Source: Morchella semilibera (taxonomy: Eukaryota > Ascomycota > Pezizomycetes > Pezizales > Morchellaceae). From it: 64,000 nt of DNA. The DNA lies in the NCBI GenBank assembly GCA_009192285.1, contig WBVU01000009.1, positions 806,001 through 870,000 on the forward strand. The letters run 5' to 3'. The notes below the pieces were generated by a model that had not been told where the DNA came from, ran no database searches, and was given only the letters and a program-made list of their open reading frames with translations. The translations under genes were made by a program, and so were the position numbers. Shown piece by piece: positions 63,978-64,000 of this stretch. The stretch's first letter is position 1; every line of letters begins with the position of its first letter.

Positions 63978-64000
63978 CTATGGAAAGTTAATCAATCGAA

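Overview
The window looks like nuclear DNA of a filamentous ascomycete (Pezizomycotina). It has many short spliceosomal introns (about 46-180 nt, with CTAAC/CTGAC-like branch sites), a velvet-family regulator, nuclear complex I subunits (absent from Saccharomyces), a remnant of a DUF3435 recombinase, and long gene-poor spacers with small repeats. Large spacers and frequent small palindromes would fit Pezizomycetes (truffle/morel relatives), but that placement is inference.

Layout. 1-1087 (-): serine carboxypeptidase, cut by the window edge. 2.5-3.2 kb (+): decayed DUF3435 C-terminus. 7.1-8.1 kb (+): DUF1295 membrane protein. 12.7-16.2 kb (+): Cdc4/Fbw7-type F-box WD40 protein. 19.3-20.2 kb (+): PTH2. 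20.6-22.3 kb (-): complex I 51 kDa subunit. 23.5-27.6 kb (-): SAPS phosphatase regulator. 29.4-30.5 kb (+): VPS60. 30.8-31.7 kb (-): 2OG-Fe(II) dioxygenase. 34.05-34.64 kb (-): complex I 9.5 kDa (NDUFA1) subunit, built from tiny exons. 35.3-38.9 kb (+): SAS3 MYST acetyltransferase. 46.2-48.0 kb (+): VosA-type velvet protein. 49.3-53.1 kb (+): large unrecognised membrane protein. 53.9-54.7 kb (-): SDC1/DPY-30. 55.3-56.4 kb (-): UTP23. 57.7-58.3 kb (-): ribosomal protein S13. 63.3 kb-end (-): beta-carbonic anhydrase, cut by the edge.

The genes are mostly housekeeping and chromatin or cell-cycle functions: two complex I subunits, two chromatin-modifier subunits (NuA3 SAS3 and COMPASS SDC1), ribosome biogenesis (UTP23, RPS13), ESCRT, and a phosphatase regulator. 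There is no sign of a metabolic cluster. Most were rebuilt by matching intron phase exon by exon, so many do not appear as single open frames.

The spacers carry the unusual signals. The palindrome TACATGTA is about twenty-fold over-represented. There is a 302-bp MITE with a 9-bp target duplication, several other hairpins and inverted repeats, a tRNA-like/SINE-like copy, and many long G/C homopolymers. Single-base frame breaks in RPS13 and SDC1 suggest some small assembly indels, and this matters when reading the frame break in the unknown 49-53 kb gene.
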